Source: Aphrocallistes beatrix
Taxonomy: Eukaryota; Porifera; Hexactinellida; Sceptrulophora; Aphrocallistidae
Reading direction: 5' to 3'
Length of the DNA stretch: 64,000 nucleotides
Assembly: GCA_963281255.1 (NCBI GenBank)
Contig: OY725489.1
Coordinates: 5,270,523-5,334,522, forward strand
Part shown: one piece after another, positions 21,976-32,290 of the stretch
Position numbering within the stretch: the first letter of the stretch is position 1
Layout of the letters: every line of letters starts with the position of its first letter
Position numbers and translations under genes: made by a program
Notes under the pieces: generated by a model
Seen by the model: only the letters and a program-made list of their open reading frames with translations
Databases searched by the model: none
Told to the model about the DNA's origin: nothing

Positions 21976-23281
21976 GTCAAACAGCCGCTTTGCGGCTGTT
22001 TAACGATTCATATCGTCACTTCGCACCAAAGGTTCAAATTGTAAAACAATACTCGGGCCTTCGGCCATCGGAAAATTCAAATTCAGGATTCTATTTTTAA
22101 GATCGGGGGTTTCATTATTGTGCTGCGTCATCATTACCTTATCATGATAACGTCAGTGTAATTCTGTAGAGTCATCCACACTGAACATTTCATCCATCAT
22201 AAGTTTATTTCTATCTTTTTCGTTCTCGAGTTATTAAGTTAAGAATGATTAATTAGGTGTAATTTGATTAGCGTATTTTAGACGTGTCATCATCACTTTA
22301 TCATGCATGCTAACTTTGTAGAGTCAACAACACTGAACATCTCATTCATCCTAAGTCTATTCCTATCTCCTCTCGTTCTTGAGTTATTCAGCTGTGTATA
22401 TTTAATTAGGATGATGACACGACAAAAGATTAAACCGCAAATATCTCTGAAATCCATTGTCCGATTTGGTCGGGGCTGAAATAAGCTTTAGATGACATCA
22501 CTTCACACCTTTGGTACTAATATGAAGTCTCTACTATTTATAGATATTGTACAGTAAGCAAAACAAAAATATCACAAAATGCTCAGTCATCGTGGCAATT
22601 TAGCGTATATAAAAAATCGTATACCTAGGTGCACAGCTACATACAGTCCCAGGACAAAAGTATTCGATCACCACAATATTGGCCATACAAACAATACAAA
22701 ATTGTGTCTACTTATGATGGATTATACAATCGAACGGTGAGCGATATTGCTCATTTGATTCCATATTGGTATTCTACGAATTCGAATTACCTATCGTAGA
22801 AGTTATCAACTCAATAGATTGTCAACAAGGTTGTAAATTCTCAGCCTGTGGCACCATGAGCCACTTGGCCCAAGTTGCCACCATTATACATGGTGGAGAT
22901 GAATGGCACATGGTGGCACAGATTGAAAATTATCAACTATTCGAGTCGTTAATTAAATTGAAAGCTTCTATAATGGGTAAGTCGAATACGTAGATTGCGA
23001 ATATGAAAAGAAATTTACAATATCTCTCACAGTTCGAATGCATATTCCTTAACAAATAGACACAGTTTAGTATTATTTGTATGGCCAATATTGTGGTGGT
23101 CGAATACTTTTGTCCTGGTAGTGTATATGTTCATAGCTTCTGTAAAAATTTCAAGTCATTATCTCTACTGGTCTGGGCTGTACAGCGGATACGGCCAGCG
23201 GCCGGCCGGACTTCATTTGCCATTTTAGAAGTGTGCACTCCAATATACTATAGTACTTATATATAGGAAGCACACTGAAAA
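21976..23281 (+). repeat. Family C interspersed repeat, copy 4 (with MITE)
   Basis: Starts with the hairpin AACAGCCGCTTTGCGGCTGTT (about 21980), then CGTCACTTCGCACCAAAGG and the full family C body with CGAGTTATT, GGATGATGACACGAC, CCTTTGGTACTAATATGAAG, and ends GGAAGCACACTGAAAACGG. This is the longest copy, about 825 bases after the 480-bp MITE at 22644-23123 is removed. Two arms that each contain a (TA)TCATCAT/TGATGA block suggest internal duplication. Confidence 0.65.
22644..23123. mobile_element. Tc1-like MITE, 480 bp, TA target
   Basis: Ends CAGTCCCAGGACAAAAG and, inward from the right, CACTACCAGGACAAAAG, continuing into a ~50-bp inverted repeat ending near GGCCATACAAA. Flanked by TA; the family C sequence reads ACATATATGTTC when the element is removed, as in copy 1. 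Interior has mirror-like GTGGCACCATG / TGGCACATGG words. The 75-codon open frame inside it is not a known protein. Confidence 0.85.
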
Positions 23282-23857
23282 CGGTATCTTGCCGGGGTTT
23301 TTTAGAATTTGGGTATATGAAATAATTGTCATTTAATTTTTCAGAAACTTGTAATTAAATTTTAACACCTTAAAAATGGCATCCTCAAAATTCTGTAAAG
23401 TTAAATTAAAAACTTCTCGAGTAAATTTCTCATAAAACTCGAAAAAATGGAAAAGGTGTGTTAACGCAGGTGAGTAAAATATGCTATATTTAAGTAACAG
23501 GGTAAGAATCAGAATGAACAATGAGAAAAGTAACTTGTGCACAGCAAAGTTCAATGAGTAAGCAACTGCAAAATCCATAGTGCGATTTGATCAGTAGTGA
23601 AATATGTCATAGAGTGTACCATCATCACTTTAACCAGACGACATTATGCAAATTTTATCAGATACCCACACTGATCACCCAAAAATCCATGATCGAATCT
23701 GTTTTGGGGATATAGGGACATAATTTATCCAAATAAAAGGATATAGGGATTTGGCCCCACATCCCAAGGATTTGGGGACAAATTCTGTACATATATATAT
23801 ATATACACATTAATCGAGTTTTAATAGTAAGGATTAGTAAGAGGTATAGTAAGGTGC
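23282..23857. other. Unassigned sequence with Helitron-like 5' end
   Basis: 23335-23400 resembles sequence next to family D copy 1. A minus-strand Helitron-type 5' end (inverse of TCCTTACTATTAAAACTCG) lies at 23810-23833 after a short TA run. Nothing else recognised. Confidence 0.4.
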
Positions 23858-23999
23858 TTTCACTGCGCGGCTGGCGGACATTTTGTGTCCGCGGAAGGCT
23901 CCCCCCTCGGTCGCGTGGGGTCACATTGGTTATTTATAAGGGAGATAACATCTCTAAATATGTCTGTCCTACTGTTATAATGTATATCGCACGAAAAAG

Positions 24000-24434
24000 G
24001 GTATCGGTCACTTCGTACCCAACACTCTTTCGTACCTTAATTATGACAACTTCGTACCCAATACACTTTCGTACCCAATACTCTTTCGTACCCATACTCT
24101 TTCAGATTAAGGTATTCAATATGAAATAGGTCCAAAAAGTATTCATTGTAAACTAAAACAAAAAACTATCTACTCTGACATAGGTCCGTTCAGGTGGCTA
24201 ACTGCTCTTAGTAACTGGGACGTGGAGATCTCCTTGTCCTGATTGCGTCGCCAAAGTTGAAATACGAAATTGTGTTTTTATAAATACGAAATTGTGTAAT
24301 TGTGTTTTTATAAATACGAAATTGTGTTAGGAACGAAATTGTAATGAGTACGAAATTGTATTAGGTACGAAATTGTGCTAGGTACGAAATTGCAATTAAG
24401 TACGAAATGGTTTAGATGCGAAATGACTTGTATT
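24000..24434. mobile_element. Foldback/MULE-like element with iterated TIRs and 10-bp TSD
   Basis: Flanked by CACGAAAAAG at 23990-23999 and 24435-24444. The host family A sequence (ATATCGCACGAAAAA..CAC) is restored when the element is removed. Left arm carries repeated TTTCGTACCCAATAC-like units, right arm the inverse (GTACGAAATTGTATTAG-like units), about five each. No coding capacity. Iterated inverted repeats plus a 9-10-bp duplication recall Drosophila foldback elements and MULEs; the superfamily is inferred. Confidence 0.75.
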
Positions 24435-24759
24435 CACGAAAAAGCACTAAATTTATCTATTTAAAATTTTTGATGAGTAATGATGACGTCATAACAAAGT
24501 GATGAGTCATCATTTTTTGATAATAGTTGCATCATATGTGAGGTAAGTTAGTATATAGATAGCCTTCTACTCCTATAATGGCTGAGATATGCTCGAATAA
24601 CTCCATTGCATAACTTTAAAAAATGTGACAATGACGTCATAATTCAATGATGTGTCTACATTTTGCTCTTTGCTCAGAACTTACTGGAGCCATAGCCAAA
24701 AGACTCCCACATGCCAAAAATCAGCTTTTCTGCGCCCAGCAGTTTCTTCAATCAATTCG

Positions 24760-24806
<47 letters not shown>
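24760..24806. repeat. (TA)n microsatellite
   Basis: Uninterrupted TA tract at the junction of a Helitron-like 5' end; similar tracts sit at the same position in other family A copies (for example 45882-45949), so the tract is part of the element. Confidence 0.9.
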
Positions 24807-24808
<2 letters not shown>

Positions 24809-25302
24809 TTAATCGAGTTTTAATAGTAAGGATATAAATATACTCGTATCTGTAACGAATTAATTGAAGAAACTGCCAGGCGCAGAAAGCTGATTTTTGG
24901 CATGCGGGAGCTTTTAGGCTATGGCTCCAGTAAGTTCTGAGCTCAGACTTGTCGACTCATTATGGAATTATGACGTCATTGTCACATTTTTAAAAGTTAA
25001 GCAACAAAGTTGTTCGAACATAACTCAGCCATTTTAGGTGATAGAAGACTGAGATTTTAATAGAATGTGTATATTAATACATCTCACATATGATACAACT
25101 ATCATCAAAAAATGATTGCTCATCACTGTTATGACGTCATCATTACTCATCAAAATTTTAAAAATTGATAAATTTGGTGATTTTTCGTGCGATATCGATA
25201 CAGGGTGGTTCAAAAAAATGGAAACCCATTTCTGTTTTGAACCTTTTTGGTTAGTTTTAATTATAACTCAATAATATTTTAAAATACTATGTTAGCTAAT
25301 AC

Positions 25303-26249
25303 TTGGTGTGACACAAAAGTAATGAGACTCTATTTCTGTTTAATTATATAGGAGAATTTATTAAGTTATAAAATTGAATTTAAGTAACGTAATCCCCCCT
25401 ACATTCAATCACAGACTTACAATGCTTATAAAATCTTTGAATTTCCAGGGGGAAACGTTCTGGTGGTAGCTGTCTCATGAATTGCAGCGTTTTCTCTTGG
25501 ATCTCTTCGGCACTAGAATATCCATATTGCCGTAGATGCTTTTTTAGGTCCTTGAAAACCCACCTATCGCACTGATTCAAGGACTGTAGGGTGATTGTTT
25601 TATTATCACTAATTCCCCCCTTTTTAGATATTCCATTGTTACCTTAGCAGTATGGGGTCTAGCGTTGTCATGTTGCCACCATAATTCAGAAAGTTTTGTC
25701 GGATTTGAGTGAAGTTTACCCCAGTACCTCAACTAAGATGCGTCTAACCGATTCTCGATTAATATCAGTTGCATCAGCCAGTATTCGAACTGACTGTTTG
25801 GGTTCAGCTTCAATTAGTTGACGAATCTGATTAATATGGACGTCGTATGTCGAAGTATGAGGGCGGCCCACTCTCGGATCGTCCTTTAACGAAAATCTCT
25901 CCTCGGTAAACCTCTGATACCATCTATAAACAGTCGCTCTTGATGGGGATTCATTGAGTTCAGCTTCCAGAAGTTGTTCATGAATTTCTGACGGGCTTTT
26001 ACCCCTCCGAAACTCTATAAATATGTAAGCCCTGAAATGTTCTTTGTCCAAATTCATCAACCCTGCAGGTGTAAATAGACTATGAGCGAATATAGTGGCT
26101 TAACAAAATGTATTGTTAAATAATTATGTATAAACTGAAATAGATACAATAGATTGCGTAACATTAACAAGTATGGGCCAATAATATGTATACACTCTAC
26201 TTATGCTGAAGTTACACATCAAGTCTCATTACTTTTATGTCACACCAAG
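25303..26249 (-). mobile_element. Deleted mariner nested in the DD41D element
   Basis: TIRs CTTGGTGTGACACAAAAGT and (inward from the right) CTTGGTGTGACATAAAAGT, flanked by TA at 25301-25302 and 26250-26251. Minus-strand coding: N-terminal HTH half from 26060 (NLDKEHFRAYIFIEFRRGKS, TVYRWYQRF, DDPRVGRPHTST, INRESVRRIL), then after an internal deletion WWQHDN followed by a C-terminal piece CDRWVFKDLKKHLRQYG to about 25380. The segment with the first catalytic aspartate is gone, so it cannot self-mobilise. It lies between the left TIR and the host transposase start. Confidence 0.85.
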
Positions 26250-26259
26250 TACCTCTGAT

Positions 26260-27384
26260 ATGCCAAAAACAAGGCAGTGGACAACTCAAGAGCGAGTATG
26301 GTGTGTTCAGAAATATTTAGAGACAAAGTCGTTTGCAAAAACGCTACAGAACTTTTTACATGTTTTCGGGATGGAACTACCACCAACCAAGTCCGCTATA
26401 TTCAAGATGGTGAAGAAGTTTCAATATGCAGGCACTGTTAAAAACCTTAATAAAAAGACACAGAAACTCATTCTGGGAGAAAGAGACGCCGCACATCCCA
26501 AGTTATTGCTATGGTTCGGAAGTCGGTTGAACAGTCACCGAAACGATCGACAATCCTTGCCCATATCAAGGTCTACAATGATGAGAGTGATGACTGAAGA
26601 TCTGGGCATGTTCCCATACCGGATACAAACACACCAGAAGCTTTCTGAAGCTGATAAGAATAGTGGAAAGGAAATGGCAAAAGTTCTGCTCGACAAAACT
26701 GAGGAGTCGGACACATTTTTGACAAATCTCTGGACAACTGACGAGGCCCACTTTCACTTGGACGGTCAAGTGAATTCAAAAAATAATGTCTATTGGGGTA
26801 CTTCACCTCCTGTAGAAGTTGCTAAAAGACCACTCCATTCATGCAAGGTCACAGCATGGGTTGGGATATCTTCTAGAGGGATTATTGGCCCATTCTTATT
26901 CGAGAGAAATGGAGTGGATGTAACCGTGAACTCAGAGCGATACGTTGAGGTTCTTAACAAGTTTTGGACAGAGCTTCAGAGAAGATTCAAGTTTACCTTG
27001 AACAGACAATGGTTCCAGCAGGACGGTGCAACGCCACATACTGCCAATGTCAGCATTGAATGGCTGAAGCAGCACTTCAAGAAGAGAATTGTTAGCAAAC
27101 GGTGTCAAATTGAGTGGCCACCCTATTCTCCAGACCTTAGTCCCCCAGATTTCTATCTGTGGGGTTATCTCAAGAACAAAGTGTATAAAGAGAAGCCGAG
27201 AGACCTAAACCAGCTGAAAGAGAAGATCAAAGACGAGATAATTGCAATTAAGGGGCCTGTTTTGAAAGCTGTCATGCAGAACTTCACTCTCAGGATAAAA
27301 AAATGTATCGAAGTGAACGGAGGGCATATGGAGCACATCTTAAAAATCACCACTTATCCTTACATTAGAATGATTATGCTTTGA
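26260..27384 (+). CDS. DD41D mariner-family transposase
   Basis: 374 residues from ATG at 26260; the frame extends 19 codons upstream, but those codons lie in the TIR of the nested mariner, so the first ATG (26203) is not the natural start. N-terminus MPKTRQWTTQERVWCVQKYL with a DUF4817-like HTH. Catalytic core: WTTDEAHFHLDG (D161), WFQQDGATPHTA (D255), PPYSPDLSPPDFYLWG (D297), 41 residues between the last two aspartates, the rosa signature. Residues about 75-102 do not fit the family, whereas the neighbouring frame encodes RRRRTSQVIAMVRKSVEQSP, the expected linker. So two compensating frameshifts lie near 26480 and 26567; the ORF stays open but the linker is altered. Confidence 0.88.
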   Translation: MPKTRQWTTQERVWCVQKYLETKSFAKTLQNFLHVFGMELPPTKSAIFKMVKKFQYAGTVKNLNKKTQKLILGERDAAHPKLLLWFGSRLNSHRNDRQSLPISRSTMMRVMTEDLGMFPYRIQTHQKLSEADKNSGKEMAKVLLDKTEESDTFLTNLWTTDEAHFHLDGQVNSKNNVYWGTSPPVEVAKRPLHSCKVTAWVGISSRGIIGPFLFERNGVDVTVNSERYVEVLNKFWTELQRRFKFTLNRQWFQQDGATPHTANVSIEWLKQHFKKRIVSKRCQIEWPPYSPDLSPPDFYLWGYLKNKVYKEKPRDLNQLKEKIKDEIIAIKGPVLKAVMQNFTLRIKKCIEVNGGHMEHILKITTYPYIRMIML

Positions 27385-27639
27385 ATACTTATAGTAGATT
27401 ATTAGAAGTTTATAATGACGGAGTTTCATTGACTTTGTACAGAAAATAGCTGAGCTATAGGAATTGGGTTTCCTTTTTTTTTAACCACTCGGTAATAGTA
27501 GGAGAGACGTATTTAGAGATGCTACCTCCCATATAAATAATCAATGGTGACCACAGGCGACAGAAGGGAGTCTCCGGCGGACACAAAGTGTCCGCCAGTC
27601 GCGCAGCGCAAGCAAGCGAAACGCGCTTATATATATATA

Positions 27640-28118
27640 CTAACCGGACAAAAGTATTTGTACACTATATTCTTCCCCATACAAATAGTACTAAATTGAT
27701 ATTTTCATGAAGGGAAAACTATTTAAACTCTAAGAGCTATTAAGAGTCTGATTTAAGATTGAAAATCTTCACATTCGAATTAGTAATAGTTGACGATTTC
27801 TAACAAATTGCTCAACCCTGTGAGTAAAATTATCAACCTGTGGCACAAGGGGTAGTATATCACCATCATGTATAGTGATAAAAAGGGACATACTATATAG
27901 CACAAGGTGGCAGTGATTGATCATTTGAAATATTTGGGAATTAGTAATTGATTAGAAATATCATACAATAACTAATTCGAATGCGAATATTTCAAATTTG
28001 AAACCCGATTAGTTGTATCACTTACCGTTTCGATGTTTTAATATTCATGAATAGACCCATTTCAGTATTAAATGCACGTAAGATAATGAAGTGTGCAAAT
28101 ACTTTTGTCTGGGTAGTG
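27640..28118. mobile_element. Tc1-like MITE, second family, copy 1
   Basis: Left end CTAACCGGACAAAAGTATT and right end, inward, CACTACCCAGACAAAAGTATT; TA at both flanks. About 479 bp. The interior includes CTGTGGCACAAGGGGTAG and is the inverse of 41864-42337. It shares end sequence and length with 22644-23123. Confidence 0.8.
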
Positions 28119-28137
28119 TACATTAATCGAGTTTTAA

Positions 28138-28580
28138 TCCGGACTCCCTCCGGACCTCCGATATCCGGGCACCTCTCTCAAACGGGAAGCCCTTTCGACA
28201 TTTAGTCAGTATGCATTGTCCTATTTTCAAGTCAATTATTAACCACAATTCCAGCAATCATTATCATGTAATATTATTTAATGAACTTTTATAATGAATT
28301 TGGAAGATAATTGCGACATCTAATATATTCAGGGATAATTACTGCTTAAAATGTATTAATCAATCGCAATGGAATAGCTTCCTTTCCTTTATAGAAGTTC
28401 CGGGCACTAGATATTGTTTAAACTCACCCATTATACAAATTGATAGTTTTAACACTATAAACTGCTATTCAAGTTGATTTCTGAGTTATGGGCACCTCTC
28501 TTATCCTTAGAAATCCGGGCAAATTCTGTCATCCGGGCACCCTCCGGTCCGGCACTGCCCGGATAAGAGAGGTTCGAGTG
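28138..28580. mobile_element. pogo/Tigger-like MITE inserted at a Helitron 5' end
   Basis: Right terminus, inward: CACTCGAACCTCTCTTATCCGGGCA, followed outside by TA at 28581. The left part has the inverted words CCGGACTCCCTCCGGACC and ATCCGGGCACCTCTCT, but the extreme left TIR is missing. Outside on the left is the inverse Helitron-like end ATTAATCGAGTTTTAA. No ORF. Confidence 0.65.
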
Positions 28581-30261
28581 TATATATATTGTAGTTCAAT
28601 AATCAATCCAACATATTATTATATCTGAAAATTTCAAACTTTTCAAATAATTATTCTGCACGAAAAAGTCAGAATTGTGATAAATAAACTAGTAAGCTTT
28701 TACCACAATCTTTCGGACTCTTACATCCTATCCATGGTACAAATAAAAATTAAAATAAGTAAAAGTGAATACAAACTTCTAATGCAAATATTGTTATCCA
28801 TAGTTTAAGGTATGGTTCCATTGAGTTCAGACACCAAAGACGAAAATGTTGAAAGACCACGAGATTGAGACGTCATTGCCACATCTATACAATTAGAAAT
28901 TTCAGTTTTGCACACTCAGCCAATTTAGGTCATTGAAGGATGAGAATAAAACAAAAGTAGACATAAATCAACATGCCCAGAAGCATATACTACCATCCAC
29001 CAAATCAGTGCGCAAGGTAGGCCTGCCTCCCCAGATGAGCGAAGACCCCACGAGTTGCGTGTTCCCAGTATGAGTTGCGATTTGTGATTTGTAAGTTACA
29101 ACTGATAAATAATAAAGGCTCATGAGGTAACAGAGAGGAGGACCGCGAAGCTTTAAGGGTTTTATTGAAGGATATTGTAGGGGAAATTGTTTAGTTTAGT
29201 ATATGTATTATGTTCGTATTAGTATCGTGTTAGTAATTAGCTATTACTTAGTAACTATTATTATCATTAGATTGAATATATTCAACTCAAAATGGCAAGT
29301 ATTTACAATAATAAGAACGACAAAACGAATTAAGATTATAGTACAATAATAACTACTAACTTTAGAAGTTGAAAATTAATTTATGCAATATTTGAACAGG
29401 TTGATGAACGGGAATTCAAACAAAGTTTGAAACCGTTGAGACAAAAATAAATTTACATCAGCATGTATAAGGATAATAAGGAAGAATCATATATAAATTT
29501 TTGTCTATGTTGAGTTGTTCGAGATGTGAGCACATTAAATACACATATAAATCCAATTTATCAATCGACTTTTGTCCGAAATTTGAGAATCCAGGGAGTT
29601 GTGTGAAAAAAATAGGGTTCGCGCTTTTTCGCGGATCTATGAACTATTAAAATTTGACGTTCAGCATATAATATAATTATCTGTTTCCAAATGATCGCTA
29701 TATGGATCGCGGCGGATCTCAAAAGATTTGGTCATTTTATCAACATACTACTACTACCTGGGATAGAAAAATCAAAATCAGTATGATTTTCCGATTATCA
29801 TTAACCTCAATAGATCAATTCAAATATTACAAATAGTATTGTATTGGCTTAGAATATTCACTATCATATTCAGATTTTATAGAATTTTGAAAATAATATA
29901 GGTAGTACAAATTTGAACAAATTATAATTTTAGTCTTGAAAGGTGAATTCATCAGCAATATGATGCATATTCTTATCGTTACCTCCGCGATGTGCACTTC
30001 GGGCTACAGTCGATATTACAATCTGATTTTTGGAATTTTGACGTTTTAGAAGGTCTATATTACAAAAATGCTATTAAAAAGACATCTATTGATATTAATT
30101 TTAACCAAATCGATGCATCCTGGCCATTGTGAGGTGTTTGTACAATAACCTGTGATAAAAGTAATTATGCAACTTTACGTGGATATTTTGATGAGTAATG
30201 ATGACTTCATAAAAAAAGTGATGAGTCATCATTTTTGATGATAATAGTAAAGATATCATTG
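28581..30261. other. Unassigned sequence with diverged Helitron pieces
   Basis: 28800-28970 resembles the family A core in diverged form (GAGTTCAGACACC, GAGACGTCATTGCCAC, CACTCAGCCAATTTAGG). 30170-30250 is an inverse family A fragment (TTTTGATGAGTAATGATGAC, AGTGATGAGTCATCATTTT). The rest, about 29000-30160, is AT-rich with no recognised feature. Confidence 0.45.
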
Positions 30262-31326
30262 CCTACTGTATATAAGGCCTCACTTTAACTTGAGGATTTT
30301 GGACTAGGGATGCGGTGGAAGACCGTTGAAATAATACATGAGCTGCCTTAAATCATTTACAAAGCTCAATAGAGCTTAGTACCAGCATATATAAATATGG
30401 TGTTAAAGTACCCATATCCGTTGTTAAAATTTTGATTCGTCACCATATGGTTGCGCAATAGGTTATATTTGTGACAAATTTGATGATTTTCAGAGGCCGT
30501 TTAGGGGCACTTCTAAGTGTTATTATTATAAATTTTTTTCGCATAAAACTGAGATATGAATGAGTTAATACGAAAAATTTGGAATTTTTTCATGGAATGT
30601 TGGTACATTCCAGTGTTGCTATGGAAATGTGTTTTGGTCAGTTGGGGTTGTATGAAAACTGCAATAGCTACACATTCAAATGTAATCCCTTTTGATTGCG
30701 AATATACTACTTCCTATTAAGTGATAATATAATTTCGACCTATAAATTCAAGTTTATGAGATATTTGACAAATTATCAAATGTGACCAATATGGTACATT
30801 GTCGAATATCTCATAAACTATTGAATTTAGAGGTCGAAATTATATTATCACTTAATAGGAAGTAGTACTAAGTATATTCGCAATCAAATGGGATTACATT
30901 TGAATGTGTAGCTATTGCAGTTATAAAGATATAACGCCAACTGACCAAAACACGTTTCCATAGCAACACTGGAATGTGCCAACATTCCATGAAAAAATTC
31001 CAAATTTTTCGTATTAACCCATTCATATCTCAGTTCTATGCGAAAAATTTTACAATAAAAACACATAGAAGTGCCCCAAACGGCCTCTGAAAATCACCAA
31101 ATTTGTCACAAAAATATCCTATTGCGGAACCATATGGTGACTAATCAATTTTTTAACAACGGATATGGGTACTTTGATATTATATTTATATATGCTGATA
31201 ATACATCCCTAAGCTCTATTGTGCTTCGTAAATGATTTAAGGCAGCTCATGTATTAGTTCAACGGTCTTCCTCCGCATCCCTAGTTCCAAATCCGCAAGT
31301 TACTGTGAGGCCTTATATACAGTAGG
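30262..31326. repeat. Giant near-palindrome 1 (two ~510-bp arms)
   Basis: The left arm starts GCCTACTGTATATAAGGCC and the right arm ends in its inverse; arms align over roughly 500 bases with about 90 percent identity, centred near 30790. Landmarks in both arms: ACTAGGGATGCGG, GAAGACCGTTGAA, TACATGAGCTGCCTTAAATC, CCATATCCGTTGTTAAA, CACCATATGGTT, GGAATGTTGG.ACATTCCAGTG. No ORF of note. A transcript through it would fold into a long double strand. It lies between an inverse family A fragment and family A copy 3. Confidence 0.9.
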
Positions 31327-31331
31327 CTATG

Positions 31332-31822
31332 ATGTAACGAATTGATTGAAGAAACTGCCGGGACCAGAAAGCTGATTTTTGGCATGTGGGAGTCTTTTGG
31401 CAATGGCTCCAGTAAGTTCTGAGCTCAGAGCAAAATGTCGACTCATCGTGGAATTATGACGTCGGTTGTCCTATTTTTAAAAGTTAAGCAATAGAGTTAT
31501 TCGAGCATAACTCAGCCATTATAGGAGATAGAAGGCTGAAATTTTGATAGAATCTGTATACTAACATACCTCACATATGATGCAACTATCAAAAAATGAT
31601 GACATCACTCTGTGATGACGTCATCATTACACATCAAAAATTAAAAAAAAATGGCAAATTAAGCTTTTTCGTGCGATATCGATTGTAATAGTAGGATAGA
31701 CGTATTTAGAGATGTTATCTCCCATATAATTAATCATTGGTGAAAGCAGGCGACCGAAGGGAGCCTCCGGCGGACACAAAGTGTCCGCCAGCCACGCAGC
31801 GCAAGCAAGCGAAGCGCGTTAG
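31332..31822 (+). mobile_element. Helitron-like repeat, family A, copy 3
   Basis: TGTAACGAATTGATTGAAG at the start; TCGACTCATCGTGGAATTATG, CACTCTGTGATGACGTCATC, TTTTTCGTGCGATATCGATTG, then the GTGTCCGCCAGCC stem and terminal GCGCGTTAG. The original 5' terminal segment is replaced by the palindrome on its left. Uninterrupted at the site where copy 2 carries its mariner. Confidence 0.65.
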
Positions 31823-31869
31823 TCCTCACTATTAAAACTCGATTAATGTGTATATTTTGTATGTATATA
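31823..31869 (+). mobile_element. Helitron-like 5' end abutting copy 3 head-to-tail
   Basis: TCCTCACTATTAAAACTCG starts at the base after copy 3's terminal GTTAG, with no spacer. A Tc1-like MITE end follows at 31870. Confidence 0.6.
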
Positions 31870-31990
31870 CACTGCCAGAACAAAAGTATTCGTACAACCC
31901 ATAATTCCCCATACAAATAGTTATAATACTGATTTATTTAGCGAGTCAATGTATTTAATTGGTAAGAGATACACTTATGGCCACCCAGGG
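31870..31990 (+). mobile_element. Tc1-like MITE, left end only
   Basis: CACTGCCAGAACAAAAGTATT after TA, then CCCCATACAAATAG as in the element at 27640. I cannot find a right end before the hAT MITE at 32291, and the sequence in between is not shared with the other copies. Confidence 0.5.
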
Positions 31991-32290
31991 CCTAGAATTT
32001 ATTTCAATTTCATAATTAGGTTACTTCACTGAGTTGTCTAGGATCAATATTATGCAATCAATTTGCTCCTATATCATATTTCCACCTCTCTAGGATTATG
32101 GTTTCAAATTACGTAATACTAAATTCCTATACCATCGATTTCGTAGTTATGCATGATCCACCAACATATATGCAATTCAATTCATTGTTCTCAGGTGTTT
32201 ATTATGCAATATATAGGCTAAGGAAACTTGACTACTACATGTAGAATGGACTTTCATGCTTTAAAATCTAAAAATATATTGACCACATAA

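Larger units (their letters stand above)
23858..24832 (-). mobile_element. Helitron-like repeat, family A, copy 1 (interrupted)
   Basis: 5' end TCCTTACTATTAAAACTCG at 24832 (minus strand), then a (TA)n tract, ACGAATTGATTGAAG, TTTTTGGCATGTGGGAG, TGACGTCATCATTACTCATC, ATATCGTGCGAAAAA-type sequence, ACATATTTAGAGATGTTATC and the 3' GTGTCCGCCAGCCGCGCAG stem. TC start, A before and T after, and a 3' hairpin suggest a non-autonomous Helitron. A 435-bp element with 10-bp target duplication interrupts it. Confidence 0.65.
25201..27492 (+). mobile_element. DD41D (rosa-type) mariner element, TA-flanked
   Basis: Left end CAGGGTGGTTCAAAAAAATG and right end, inward, CCGAGTGGTTAAAAAAAAAGG; TA at 25199-25200 and 27493-27494. 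Removing it restores the family A sequence GATATCGAT..AATAGTAGG seen uninterrupted at 31675-31690. It contains one transposase gene and, in its 5' untranslated region, a smaller deleted mariner. Ends are slightly diverged, so it is younger than its host copy but perhaps not brand new. Confidence 0.85.
24851..27628 (+). mobile_element. Helitron-like repeat, family A, copy 2 (carrying a mariner)
   Basis: Starts TGTAACGAATTAATTGAAG, head-to-head with copy 1, and continues to 25200; resumes at 27493 with ATAGTAGGAGAGACG and ends in GTCGCGCAGCGCAAGC..CGCGCTT. The interval 25201-27492 is a DD41D transposon. Without it the copy is about 490 bp, like the others. Confidence 0.65.

Noticed and set aside
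26566-26806. Minus-strand frames of 67 and 77 codons, and another at 27165-27353
   Set aside because: Antisense shadows of the DD41D transposase.
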